Source: Bradyrhizobium paxllaeri
GTDB lineage: Bacteria; Pseudomonadota; Alphaproteobacteria; Rhizobiales; Xanthobacteraceae
Direction of reading: 5' to 3'
Length of the DNA: 64,000 nucleotides
Assembly (NCBI RefSeq): GCF_001693515.2
Contig: NZ_CP042968.1
Location: 8,216,501 to 8,280,500 of the forward strand
The translations under genes and the position numbers were made by a program. Positions 46,290 to 54,502 of this stretch are shown piece after piece. Every line of letters begins with the position of its first letter. The stretch's first letter is position 1. The notes beneath the pieces were generated by a model. It saw only the letters and a list, made by a program, of their open reading frames with translations. It made no database searches and was not told the origin of the DNA.

Positions 46290-47639
46290 ATGCCCCCGTC
46301 AAGATTCGCAGTACCTTCAGAAGTGCCCGGCCTCGCAGCGCGGCGCATCGCGGCTGATATTCTCGACGGCGTGCTGCACAAGCATCGCACCCTCGACGAC
46401 CAGCTCGACGGCGCCGGCGCGCATCCCGGCCTGAAGGCACTTGCCGATCGCGACCGCGCGCTGATGCGGCGGCTGGTGGCGACGATCCTGCGCCGGCTCG
46501 GCACGCTCGGCCATTTGCTGTCGCGCCTGCTCGATCGCGGCATCCCGACCGACGCACCGCGTGCGCAGAGTGCGCTCCTGATCGGTGCCGCGCAGATCCT
46601 CTGGATGGACGTGCCTGATCATGCCGCCGTCGATCTTTCGGTGCGGCTGGTGCAATCGGACCGGCGCGCCGCGAAATATGCCGGCCTCGTCAACGCCGTG
46701 CTGCGGCGTTGCGCCCGCGAAGGACAACCACTGATCGAGGAAGTCAAATCGCAGACGCTCGACATTCCGCCGTGGCTGCTCGCGCGCTGGATCGGCGCCT
46801 ATGGCGAGAACACCGCGCGCGAGATGGCACGCGCCATCGGCCACGAGCCCTCGCTCGACATCACCGTGAAGGCCGACGCGCCGCAATGGGCGAACCGCCT
46901 GCATGGCGAAACCCTGCCGACCGGAACCGTGCGCACGCTGCTGCAGGGTGCGGTGACCATGCTGCCCGGTTTCTCCGAGGGACAGTGGTGGGTGCAGGAT
47001 GCCGCCGCTGCGCTGCCGGCGCGGTTGTTCGGCGACGTCGGCGGCAAGACCATCGTCGACCTCTGTGCCGCGCCCGGCGGCAAGACCGCGCAATTGGCGC
47101 AGGCCGGCGCCCGTGTCACCGCGGTCGATCGTTCGCCGGCGCGCATGGCGCGGCTGCGCGACAATCTGGCGCGACTTTCGCTGCAGGCCGATGACGTCGT
47201 GACCGATGCCGCCGAGTGGCAGGGCCACGGCAATGGCGGCTTCGACGGCGTGCTGGTCGATGCGCCCTGCACCTCCACCGGCACCATCCGCCGTCACCCT
47301 GACGTCGCCTGGCTGCGTCAGGAAACTGATATTGCGACGCTGTCGGCACTGCAGAAGCGGCTGCTGCAACGGGCGGTCACGCTGCTCAAGCCGGGCGGAA
47401 CGTTGGTCTACTGCACCTGTTCGCTGGAGCCCGAGGAAGGCGAGCAGGCGGTCGCGTCCCTGCTGGCGGCCGAACCGGGCGTGCGCCGGGTCCCGATCGA
47501 GACGGGCGAGGTCGCGGGCCTGAGCGAAATCGTCACCGCAAACGGCGATTTGCGCACCCTGCCCTGCCATTTGCCCCATGCCGACCCCCGGCTCGGCGGG
47601 TTGGATGGATTTTACGCGGCGCGTCTGGTCAAGTACTGA
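46290..47639 (+). CDS. rsmB: RsmB/NOP family 16S rRNA (cytosine-C5) methyltransferase
   Basis: 449 residues from the ATG at 46290; an upstream ATG at 46221 lies inside a palindrome and adds unconserved sequence. An N-terminal NusB-like RNA-binding domain (about 10-140, ARRIAADILDGVL...) is followed by the SAM-dependent methyltransferase: DLCAAPGGKTAQLAQ, VLVDAPCTSTGTIRRHPD with the release Cys, and the catalytic Cys in VYCTCSLEPEEGE. It methylates cytosine of 16S rRNA. It heads the conserved rsmB-heparinase-purH block. The start is the weakest point. Confidence 0.92.
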   Translation: MPPSRFAVPSEVPGLAARRIAADILDGVLHKHRTLDDQLDGAGAHPGLKALADRDRALMRRLVATILRRLGTLGHLLSRLLDRGIPTDAPRAQSALLIGAAQILWMDVPDHAAVDLSVRLVQSDRRAAKYAGLVNAVLRRCAREGQPLIEEVKSQTLDIPPWLLARWIGAYGENTAREMARAIGHEPSLDITVKADAPQWANRLHGETLPTGTVRTLLQGAVTMLPGFSEGQWWVQDAAAALPARLFGDVGGKTIVDLCAAPGGKTAQLAQAGARVTAVDRSPARMARLRDNLARLSLQADDVVTDAAEWQGHGNGGFDGVLVDAPCTSTGTIRRHPDVAWLRQETDIATLSALQKRLLQRAVTLLKPGGTLVYCTCSLEPEEGEQAVASLLAAEPGVRRVPIETGEVAGLSEIVTANGDLRTLPCHLPHADPRLGGLDGFYAARLVKY

Positions 47640-47762
47640 TTTTAAACGCGAATCTCCCGGCCTTCGGGTGATTCGCGCCTGTTCAAGATGGTGTAACAAC
47701 GGCGTTTCCGGATTAAAAGGATTCGCCAGAATACCCCTCCCTCCCCAAGCCCAAGGCACGGC

Positions 47763-49517
47763 GTGTCGGTCGCTCAACGCAGACGCATCTCGACGCTTAT
47801 CATGAGCCGCTCGGCGCGGACCGTGATCGCGCGCGCGACCGGCGCCACGGTGGCAGTATCGCGGCTGTGGCCCGGCCGTGCCGACCGGCTGATCATCGCC
47901 CCGCACGATCTGCGCACTGCCGACGCCACCCGCGCCGCCGAAATCTATGCCGGCCGTTTCGTGTTCGCCGGCAAGATCGTGACCTGCCACGGCCGCTCGA
48001 TCTTCGATCTCGAGCCGCCGTCGGAAGATTGGGAAGTCGCCCTGCTCGGCTTCGGCTGGCTGCGCCACCTGCGCGCCGCCGACACCGCGTTGACCCGCGC
48101 CAACGCCCGCTCGCTGGTCGATGACTGGATCTCGAATCCGGGGCGCCGGCGGCCGCTCGAACGCCGCCCCGACGTGCTGGCGCGACGCGTGATCTCGCTG
48201 TTGTCGCAGGCGCCGCTGGTGCTCGGCGACACCGACGGAAAATTCTATCGCAAATATCTGCGCGGGCTGACCCGCGAGATCCGCTATCTGCGCTACACGA
48301 CGCTCGACATCGCCGACGGCGTGCCGCGGCTGCAGGTCTTGATCGCGCTATGCTACGCCTCGCTGTGTCTGGCCAACCAGGCACGGAACATCCGCGCCGC
48401 GACGCGCCGGTTGTCCGACGAATTGCAACGGCAGATCCTGCCCGACGGCGGACATATCTCGCGCAACCCCGGCGCGCTGGTCGAACTGCTCAGCGATCTC
48501 TTGCCGCTGCGGCAGACCTTTGCCGCCCGCAACATCGCGCCGCCGCCGGCGCTCTTGAATGCGATCGACCGCATGATGCCGATGCTGCGTTTCTTCCGCC
48601 ACGGCGACGGCAGCTTCGCGCTGTTCAACGGCATGAGCAATGCGCCGTCCGATCTGGTGGCGACGCTGCTCGCCTATGACGATACCCATGGCGTGCCGAT
48701 GTCGAAAATGCCGTATACCGGCTTCCAGCGCCTCGACGCCGGCACCACGACCGTCATCATCGACACCGGTCCGCCGCCGCCGCCGAACGTCAGCCAGGAA
48801 GCGCATGCCGGCTGTCTCTCGTTCGAATTGTCGTCCGGACCGAGCCGGATCGTCGTCAATTGCGGGATGCCATCGACCGGTCGGGACAATTGGCGCACCT
48901 TTGCGCGCAGCACCGCGGCGCATTCGACCCTGACCTATCACGATACGTCCTCGTGCCAGTTCGTCGAGCTGTCGGCGATGAAGAAGCTGCTGCAGGGCGC
49001 GCCCGTCGTCAGCGGCCCGGCCAATGTGGAAAGCTACCGCGAGGCGGTGGCCGACGGCGATCTCCTGACCACTTCGCATGACGGCTATCTCGGCCGATTC
49101 GGCGCCCTGCATCGCCGGGTGCTGATGATTTCCCATGACGGCGCAAGGCTCGACGGCGAGGACACCGTAACACCAGCGCCGGGGGGACGCATCAAGGGCG
49201 CCGAGAACGATTTTGCCCTGCGGTTTCACCTGCATCCGGCTGTGAAGGCCAGCCGCCTCAGCGATGCGCGCGGCGTGATGCTGGTATTGCCCAACCGCGA
49301 CGTCTGGACCTTCGAGGCGCTCGACGACAAGGTCGATCTCGAGGACAGCGTATTCCTGGCCGGCAATGACGGCCCCCGCCGCACCGCCCAGATCGTGATC
49401 CGCCAGGATTCCCGCCACGCCTCCTCGATCCGCTGGAGTTTTTCCCGCTCGTCGACGTCGGCGGCCACCACCAACGCCCGCCGCAATGCGCGGCGCGAGC
49501 CGGAACTGCCGCTCTAA
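47763..49517 (+). CDS. Heparinase II/III family protein
   Basis: 584 residues from GTG at 47763; an ATG at 47802 is the alternative start. The N-terminal alpha-barrel (about 60-290, e.g. EVALLGFGWLRHLRA, PDGGHISRNPGALVELL) precedes the C-terminal beta-sandwich heparinase II/III domain (PYTGFQRLDAGTTTVIIDTG, HAGCLSFELSSGPSRIVVN, STAAHSTLTYHD). The fold is that of alginate/heparin lyases, but rhizobial members have no known substrate. There is no signal peptide. Its fixed place between rsmB and purH suggests a housekeeping envelope role. Confidence 0.88.
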   Translation: MSVAQRRRISTLIMSRSARTVIARATGATVAVSRLWPGRADRLIIAPHDLRTADATRAAEIYAGRFVFAGKIVTCHGRSIFDLEPPSEDWEVALLGFGWLRHLRAADTALTRANARSLVDDWISNPGRRRPLERRPDVLARRVISLLSQAPLVLGDTDGKFYRKYLRGLTREIRYLRYTTLDIADGVPRLQVLIALCYASLCLANQARNIRAATRRLSDELQRQILPDGGHISRNPGALVELLSDLLPLRQTFAARNIAPPPALLNAIDRMMPMLRFFRHGDGSFALFNGMSNAPSDLVATLLAYDDTHGVPMSKMPYTGFQRLDAGTTTVIIDTGPPPPPNVSQEAHAGCLSFELSSGPSRIVVNCGMPSTGRDNWRTFARSTAAHSTLTYHDTSSCQFVELSAMKKLLQGAPVVSGPANVESYREAVADGDLLTTSHDGYLGRFGALHRRVLMISHDGARLDGEDTVTPAPGGRIKGAENDFALRFHLHPAVKASRLSDARGVMLVLPNRDVWTFEALDDKVDLEDSVFLAGNDGPRRTAQIVIRQDSRHASSIRWSFSRSSTSAATTNARRNARREPELPL

Positions 49518-49683
49518 AGTGCCGTGCAGAGACGGCAATCTGCGCCCATTGTGAACCCCGGCAAAAGCTGCTAACCAGCCCGCTCTCGCGCGACTGGCGA
49601 CTTTGGATGGAGCACCATCGGGAAGCGCGAGACTGATCGCCGCGCGCCTGGGCATAAGCATCCCCTAACAAAGGACCTTGCCC

Positions 49684-51276
49684 ATGACCGATACGACCCG
49701 CCGCGTAACCCGCGCTCTGTTATCCGTTTCCGACAAGACCGGCCTGATCGAATTCGCCAAGGCGCTCGCAGGCCATGGCGTCGAGCTCGTCTCTACCGGC
49801 GGCACCGCCAAGGCGATTGCCGCGGCGGGGTTGAAGGTCAAGGACGTCTCGGAGCTCACCGGCTTCCCTGAAATGATGGACGGCCGGGTCAAGACGCTTC
49901 ATCCGAAGGTGCATGGCGGCCTGCTCGCGATCCGCGACAACAAGGAACATGCCGAGGCGATGACGTCGCACGGCATCGCGCCGATCGATCTGCTCGTCGT
50001 CAACCTTTACCCGTTCGAGGCCACCGTCGACAAAGGCGCAGGATACGAGGACTGCATCGAGAACATCGACATTGGCGGCCCCGCGATGATCCGCGCGGCG
50101 GCCAAGAACCACGACGATGTCGCCGTAATCGTCGAGGCGCAGGATTATCAGGCCGTGCTCGACGAGCTTGCCGCCAACAAGGGCGCAACGACGCTATCGC
50201 TGCGCCGCCGCCTCGCCGCCAAGGCCTATGCCCGTACCGCCGCCTATGACGCCGCGATCTCCAACTGGTTCGCTGCCCAGCTCAAGGACAACGCGCCCGA
50301 TTTCCGCGCCGTCGGCGGCAGGCTGATCCAGTCGCTGCGCTACGGCGAGAATCCGCACCAGACCGCGGCCTTCTATGCAACGCCCGACAAGCGGCCCGGC
50401 GTTTCCACCGCGCGGCAATTGCAGGGCAAGGAACTGTCCTACAACAACATCAACGACACCGATGCGGCCTATGAATGCATCGGCGAGTTCGATCCGAAGC
50501 GCACGGCGGCCTGCGTGATCGTCAAACACGCCAATCCGTGCGGCGTTGCGGAGGGACCCGATCTCGTCACGGCCTATCGCCGCGCGCTCGCCTGCGACTC
50601 GACTTCGGCCTTTGGCGGCATCATCGCGGTCAACCGTACGCTCGATGCGGAAGCCGCGCGCGCCATCATCGGCATCTTCACCGAAGTGATCATCGCGCCC
50701 GACGCCACCGAGGAGGCGATCGCGATCATCGGCGGCAAGAAGAATTTGCGGTTGCTGCTCGCGGGCGGCCTGCCCGACCCGCGCACGATAGGCCTGACCG
50801 CCAAGACGGTCGCCGGCGGCCTTCTGGTGCAGAGCCGCGACAATGCCGTGGTCGAAGACATGGACATCAAGGTCGCGACCAAGCGCGCGCCGACCGACGC
50901 CGAGATGCGCGATCTCAAATTCGCCTTCCGCGTCGCCAAGCACGTCAAGTCGAACACGATCATCTATGCCAAGGATCTCGCCACCGTCGGCATCGGCGCC
51001 GGCCAGATGAGCCGGGTCGACTCCGCGCGTATCGCCGCCCGCAAGGCGCTGGATGCCGCAACCGAACTCAACCTCGCCGAGCCGCTGACCAAGGGCTCCG
51101 TCGTCGCATCCGACGCCTTCTTCCCCTTCGCCGACGGCATGCTGGCCTGCATCGAGGCCGGCGCAACGGCGGTGATCCAGCCCGGCGGCTCGATGCGCGA
51201 CGAGGAAGTGATCAAGGCCGCCGACGACCACGGCATCGCCATGGTGTTCACGGGCACCAGGCATTTCAGGCATTGA
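49684..51276 (+). CDS. purH: Bifunctional AICAR transformylase / IMP cyclohydrolase
   Basis: 530 residues from the ATG at 49684; AAAGGA lies 8 bp upstream, and the TTG two codons earlier is not needed. The N-terminal MGS-like cyclohydrolase domain starts [19 protein letters not shown] and has [20 protein letters not shown]. The AICAR transformylase domain has the catalytic KHANPCGVA and [11 protein letters not shown], and ends [16 protein letters not shown]. It does the last two steps of IMP synthesis. Downstream is a repeat and then the insertion sequence. Confidence 0.97.
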   Translation: MTDTTRRVTRALLSVSDKTGLIEFAKALAGHGVELVSTGGTAKAIAAAGLKVKDVSELTGFPEMMDGRVKTLHPKVHGGLLAIRDNKEHAEAMTSHGIAPIDLLVVNLYPFEATVDKGAGYEDCIENIDIGGPAMIRAAAKNHDDVAVIVEAQDYQAVLDELAANKGATTLSLRRRLAAKAYARTAAYDAAISNWFAAQLKDNAPDFRAVGGRLIQSLRYGENPHQTAAFYATPDKRPGVSTARQLQGKELSYNNINDTDAAYECIGEFDPKRTAACVIVKHANPCGVAEGPDLVTAYRRALACDSTSAFGGIIAVNRTLDAEAARAIIGIFTEVIIAPDATEEAIAIIGGKKNLRLLLAGGLPDPRTIGLTAKTVAGGLLVQSRDNAVVEDMDIKVATKRAPTDAEMRDLKFAFRVAKHVKSNTIIYAKDLATVGIGAGQMSRVDSARIAARKALDAATELNLAEPLTKGSVVASDAFFPFADGMLACIEAGATAVIQPGGSMRDEEVIKAADDHGIAMVFTGTRHFRH

Positions 51277-51288
51277 CCCCCGTCGAAT

Positions 51289-51380
51289 CGTAGGGTGGGC
51301 AAAGGAGCGCTAGCGACGTGCCCACCATCCATCGCCGATTACGCTGCCTGATGGTGGGCACGCTGCGCTTTGCCCACCCT
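51289..51380. repeat. Family C palindrome interrupted by the insertion sequence
   Basis: CGTAGGGTGGGCAAAG at the left; the right arm CTTTGCCCACCCT stops at 51380. The missing ACG resumes at 52962, directly after the insertion sequence. Joining 51380 to 52962 restores the palindrome seen intact at 40656-40750. Confidence 0.85.
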
Positions 51381-51383
51381 CAT

Positions 51384-51391
51384 ATGAGGCG
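51384..51391 (+). repeat. Subterminal inverted repeat of the IS (transposase-downstream end)
   Basis: ATGAGGCG followed by TTTTGAG. Partner at 52947-52954. Confidence 0.75.
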
Positions 51392-51535
51392 TTTTGAGTC
51401 AAGCATCCCGACAGGGCTTGGATGTGATTTTTACGTTCGGTGGAGCGGCGGCGCGCGGAGCCATGCGTAGCGCAGCGTGCCGCCGCGGTCGGTGCGCTCA
51501 GGGACTGGCTTCCGGCGATTTATGCAGTTGCTCAC

Positions 51536-51671
51536 TGCATCACCTCATATCCGGTCGGACCGCTGTGATCCGCACCCACATTCCGCATGCATGCGGCGAG
51601 GAAGCCACGAGGATGAGACCCATCTACGAAACAGCCTGTTTGCTGGCCCAAGGGTGGCACGGTCACCATCC
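51536..51671 (-). ncRNA. Candidate bridge RNA (seekRNA) of the IS110-family element: two-loop core
   Basis: Read on the minus strand, downstream of the transposase. First structure (51671 to 51611): stem GGATG-GT-GACC / GGTC-T-CATCC, around CCACCCT (51657-51651), an inner hairpin CAGC-AAACAG-GCTG, and CGTAG (51628-51624). CCACCCT equals the left target half including the CT core. TTTCGTAG pairs with the right target half CTACGGA, with one G-U. Second structure (51591 to 51536): stem TGCAT / ATGCA around GGAATGT (51584-51578), an inner hairpin CGGATC-ACAGC-GGTCCG, and ATATGAG (51550-51544). GGAAT matches one IS end and ATATGAG is complementary to CTCATAT at the other. This is the target-loop then donor-loop order of known bridge RNAs. 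Exact RNA ends are not determinable here. Confidence 0.75.
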
Positions 51672-51725
51672 ATCCCGCGCTGACCGCGGCAGATGCCGCG
51701 ACGCTGACGCGTTCGTTGAAAGTGG

Positions 51726-52886
51726 TTAGATCTTTACGGCCTTGAGCACCGCGCCTTCCGGCACGAGACCGGTCGTGAGGTAGCGCCACAGCGCCACCAT
51801 CAGCTTGCGCGCCAGGGCGACGATGGCGACGCGCTTGATGCGCTTGCCGGCATCGAGCGTGCGCTTGCGGTACTCCAAGGTCAGCTTGCTGTCCGGCTGA
51901 TGCCGCAGCCACAGCCAGGCCAGTTCGATCGCGGCACAGCGGGCGCGCGGGTTGCCCGCCTTGCTGATGCCCTGGTCGCGGTCGATGCCGCCGCTCCGCC
52001 ATGGACTGGGCGTCAGCCCGAAATAACTCCCGACCTCGCGGCGATTGCGGAAGTCCTTGTAGAACACCTCGCTGGTCAGCGTCGTCGCGAACGCCGGGCC
52101 GAGACATTTGAGCCGGCGCAGCAGTTCGCTGCGCCGGGTCATCTCGGCTTCCGCAGGCATTGGCTCCGCTGCGGCCGCCTCCTGCGCGAGCACGTCGAGC
52201 CGATCGCGCACCAGCATCAGCCGCGCGTGCTCGTGTCGGATCTCGCTCAGCATCCGCGGCGGCACCGCCTGGCCTTGCCAATCCCGCTGCGTTGCCAGCC
52301 AGCTCAGCCAGTCGCGCCGCCGCGGGTTCCCGACCGCCATGCCCCGCAGCCGCAGCAGTGCCTTGATCCGGTTGGTGTGAGCGGTTTGCTCCTTGATCAG
52401 CCGGTCGCGTTCGCGGCTGCCGCGGCGGGCGTCCTCCTGTTCGGCTGCAGGCACCCGGACGATCCGCACCACCCGCGGCTCGCCGCGCAGATACGCCATC
52501 AGCGTGCGCAGCATCCGCTCGCCATCGATCCGGTCGGTCTTCACCCGCCGCGCCCGCTGGTCCACCGCAATGCTGGCGGGATCAAACACGTAGTTCGTGA
52601 TGCCGGCCGCCAGCAGCAGCCGGTGCAGCCAGAACCCGTCGTAGCCCGCCTCGTAGCAGCTCGCCACCGCCGGAACGCCTCCCAGCGTTCGAGCCGCCCG
52701 CTCCCGAACCCGACCCACCAACGCCAACAGCTCGGCATGATCGCCACCCTCCAGCTTGTGGTGCGATATCTTGTCCTTGTCCGGGCTGTGCAGCGCGACC
52801 CGCCAGCTCCGCTGGCTCAGTTCGATTGCAACGAAAATTGTGCCAATATGGCCGGCGGTGGGCGTGGCTACGGTGGATGCTTGCAT
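51726..52886 (-). CDS. IS110-family transposase (DEDD recombinase)
   Basis: 386 residues from MQASTVATPT; a longer frame starts at 52946, at the edge of the element. The N-terminal RuvC-like domain should carry four acids: candidates E22 (VAIELS), E79 (CYEAGYDG), D118 and D121 (KTDRID). The first is Glu where most family members have Asp. A charged coiled-coil linker follows. The C-terminal transposase_20 domain has LGPAFATTLTSEVF, YFGLTPSPWRSGG with the candidate nucleophile Ser, and GISKAGNPRARCA. No frameshift is seen, so it may be active. Confidence 0.93.
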   Translation of the reverse strand: MQASTVATPTAGHIGTIFVAIELSQRSWRVALHSPDKDKISHHKLEGGDHAELLALVGRVRERAARTLGGVPAVASCYEAGYDGFWLHRLLLAAGITNYVFDPASIAVDQRARRVKTDRIDGERMLRTLMAYLRGEPRVVRIVRVPAAEQEDARRGSRERDRLIKEQTAHTNRIKALLRLRGMAVGNPRRRDWLSWLATQRDWQGQAVPPRMLSEIRHEHARLMLVRDRLDVLAQEAAAAEPMPAEAEMTRRSELLRRLKCLGPAFATTLTSEVFYKDFRNRREVGSYFGLTPSPWRSGGIDRDQGISKAGNPRARCAAIELAWLWLRHQPDSKLTLEYRKRTLDAGKRIKRVAIVALARKLMVALWRYLTTGLVPEGAVLKAVKI

Positions 52887-52946
52887 CTGACTCTCCGAGG
52901 GGTTCGAGTGTGGAAACCCAAACCTTATCGGAAAGGCCACGCTCAC

Positions 52947-52954
52947 CGCCTCAT
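52947..52954 (-). repeat. Subterminal inverted repeat of the IS (transposase-upstream end)
   Basis: ATGAGGCG on the minus strand followed by GTGAG. Partner at 51384-51391. Confidence 0.75.
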
Positions 52955-52986
52955 GGAATCTACGGATTCTCGTCTGATATACGCCG

Positions 52987-54372
52987 TCACTCCCTCACGC
53001 GCATCAAGAGCGCCAGCCCCGCGACGAAGAACACCACCAGCAGCGCCATGCCGGCCTTCTGGCTGACGGTGACTGCGGTGACCATGCCGATCAGGAGCGG
53101 ACCGATGAACGAGGTCACCTTGCCGGTCAGCGCGAACAGTCCAAAGTACTGCGCGATGCGGTCCTTTGGTGCAAGCCGGATCAGCAGCGTGCGCGACGCC
53201 GCCTGCAGCGGGCCGCCGGCCGCGCCAATGAGACATCCGAGCACGAGATAGGCGCGCTCGGCGGCGCCGGAGAACAGCGGTCCGCCCGGAACCGGCGGCG
53301 CGACTTTCACGAACAGAATCGAATCCTTGTCGACCAGCAGGATCGCGGTCAGCGCGAACAGCAGGATCAGCAGGCTGCCGGCAATGACGCGCTTGGGTCC
53401 CAGTCTGTCGTCGAGCTTGCCGCCGAGCCACGCGCCGAAGGTGCCGGCAATGGCGAGCAGAATTCCAAACGTGCCGATCTGGATCGTGTGCCAGCCGAAG
53501 GTACCGGCTGCATAAATGCCGCCGAAGGCGAACAGCGACACCAGCCCGTCGCTGTAGATCATGTTGGCGAGCAGGAATATCGCCAACGATCGCTGCTTCG
53601 GCAATTCGGCGAGCGTCCGCTTCAGCCCGCTCAATCCTTCGCGCGCCGCTTCGCGAATTGGACGCCTGGCCGGATAATCCGGCGTGAGCAGAAACATCGG
53701 GGTCACGAAGACGATGAACCAGATGCCGGTCAGCGGGCCCGTGATGCGATCACCCTGATGGGATATGTGATCGAGACCGAACAGCGGCGTCAGTCCGAAC
53801 AGGGTGCGCCCGGTTTCGGGGCTAGCGGCGAGGAAGCCGAGCACCAGGATGAGGCTGAGAATGCCGCCGATATAACCGGTCGCCCAGCCGGTGCCGGACA
53901 GCCGTCCGATCCTGTCAGGTGGCACCAGCGTCGGCATCATCGCGTTGTCGAAGACAGTGGCGAATTCAACGCCCACGGTTGCGATCGCATAGGCCAGCAA
54001 GAGCTGTGGGATGACGCTCGCATCGCCCGGCTTTCCGAACCACATCAGGAACGAGCCGATCACCAGCAGCGCGCCGAATCCGGCGATCCATGGCTTGCGG
54101 CGACCGCTGGCATCGGCAATCGCCCCCAGTACTGGCGACAGCAGCGCAATCATCAGGCCGGCAGCCGCGGTGGCAAATCCCCACAGGGCCTGCCCGTTCG
54201 CCGGATCCGGCGCCACGAAGTTCGCGAAATAGGGCGCAAATACAAAGGTCGTGATCAGCGTGAAGTACGGCTGGGCTGCCCAATCGAAGAAAATCCAGCT
54301 CACGACGGCGGCGCGACCCGGATATTCCTTTTGAATCTTGCCGCCCGTTGCCTCGGAAGCGATCACCGTCAT
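52987..54372 (-). CDS. MFS transporter, UMF1/Atg22-like
   Basis: 461 residues with about 12 membrane helices. The start VVSWIFFDWAAQPYFTLITTFVFAPYF is the hallmark of the UMF1 (Atg22-like) family, and GAIADASGRRKPW is the loop 2-3 MFS motif. Yeast Atg22 exports amino acids from the vacuole; bacterial members have no assigned substrate. The insertion sequence ends 25 bp after the stop codon and so does not disrupt the gene, but it may have separated it from its native terminator. Divergent from ggt. Confidence 0.88.
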   Translation of the reverse strand: MTVIASEATGGKIQKEYPGRAAVVSWIFFDWAAQPYFTLITTFVFAPYFANFVAPDPANGQALWGFATAAAGLMIALLSPVLGAIADASGRRKPWIAGFGALLVIGSFLMWFGKPGDASVIPQLLLAYAIATVGVEFATVFDNAMMPTLVPPDRIGRLSGTGWATGYIGGILSLILVLGFLAASPETGRTLFGLTPLFGLDHISHQGDRITGPLTGIWFIVFVTPMFLLTPDYPARRPIREAAREGLSGLKRTLAELPKQRSLAIFLLANMIYSDGLVSLFAFGGIYAAGTFGWHTIQIGTFGILLAIAGTFGAWLGGKLDDRLGPKRVIAGSLLILLFALTAILLVDKDSILFVKVAPPVPGGPLFSGAAERAYLVLGCLIGAAGGPLQAASRTLLIRLAPKDRIAQYFGLFALTGKVTSFIGPLLIGMVTAVTVSQKAGMALLVVFFVAGLALLMRVRE

Positions 54373-54502
54373 GCCGGATATTTTCCTTCAAAGTCGCGTG
54401 ATGCGTTCTGCCCGTCGAATCCGAACCCATATAGCATGCGTCACCGACGCTTTGGGTGTTGCCGGGCGTCACACGGGGCTTTCCAACTGCGGCGGATTTT
54501 CG

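Larger units (their letters stand above)
51381..52961 (-). mobile_element. IS110-family insertion sequence, IS1111 group
   Basis: 1581 bp. The ends are fixed by the interrupted palindrome: a CT lies directly before the left junction (51379-51380) and a CT closes the right side (52960-52961), fitting a CT core. Subterminal inverted repeats ATGAGGCG are at 51384-51391 (plus) and 52947-52954 (minus). They stand 3 bp from the transposase-downstream end and 7 bp from the transposase-upstream end, the asymmetry I recall for IS1111-group elements. There are no terminal repeats and no target duplication beyond the core. Cargo is one transposase and a 345-bp non-coding stretch behind it. Confidence 0.85.

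Noticed and set aside
46317..48068. 583-aa minus-strand ORF opposite rsmB and the heparinase gene
   Set aside because: Antisense shadow with no domain; the plus-strand genes have clear motifs.
50964..51332. Minus-strand ORF of 122 aa antisense to the purH end
   Set aside because: Shadow of purH extended into the family C repeat.
51394..51729. Plus-strand ORFs (111 and 68 aa) inside the insertion sequence
   Set aside because: They lie in the non-coding end that holds the candidate bridge RNA, have no ribosome binding site and no recognisable domain.
51532..52281. Minus-strand 249-aa ORF overlapping the transposase in another frame
   Set aside because: Out-of-frame shadow of the transposase; composition dominated by Arg and Ala.
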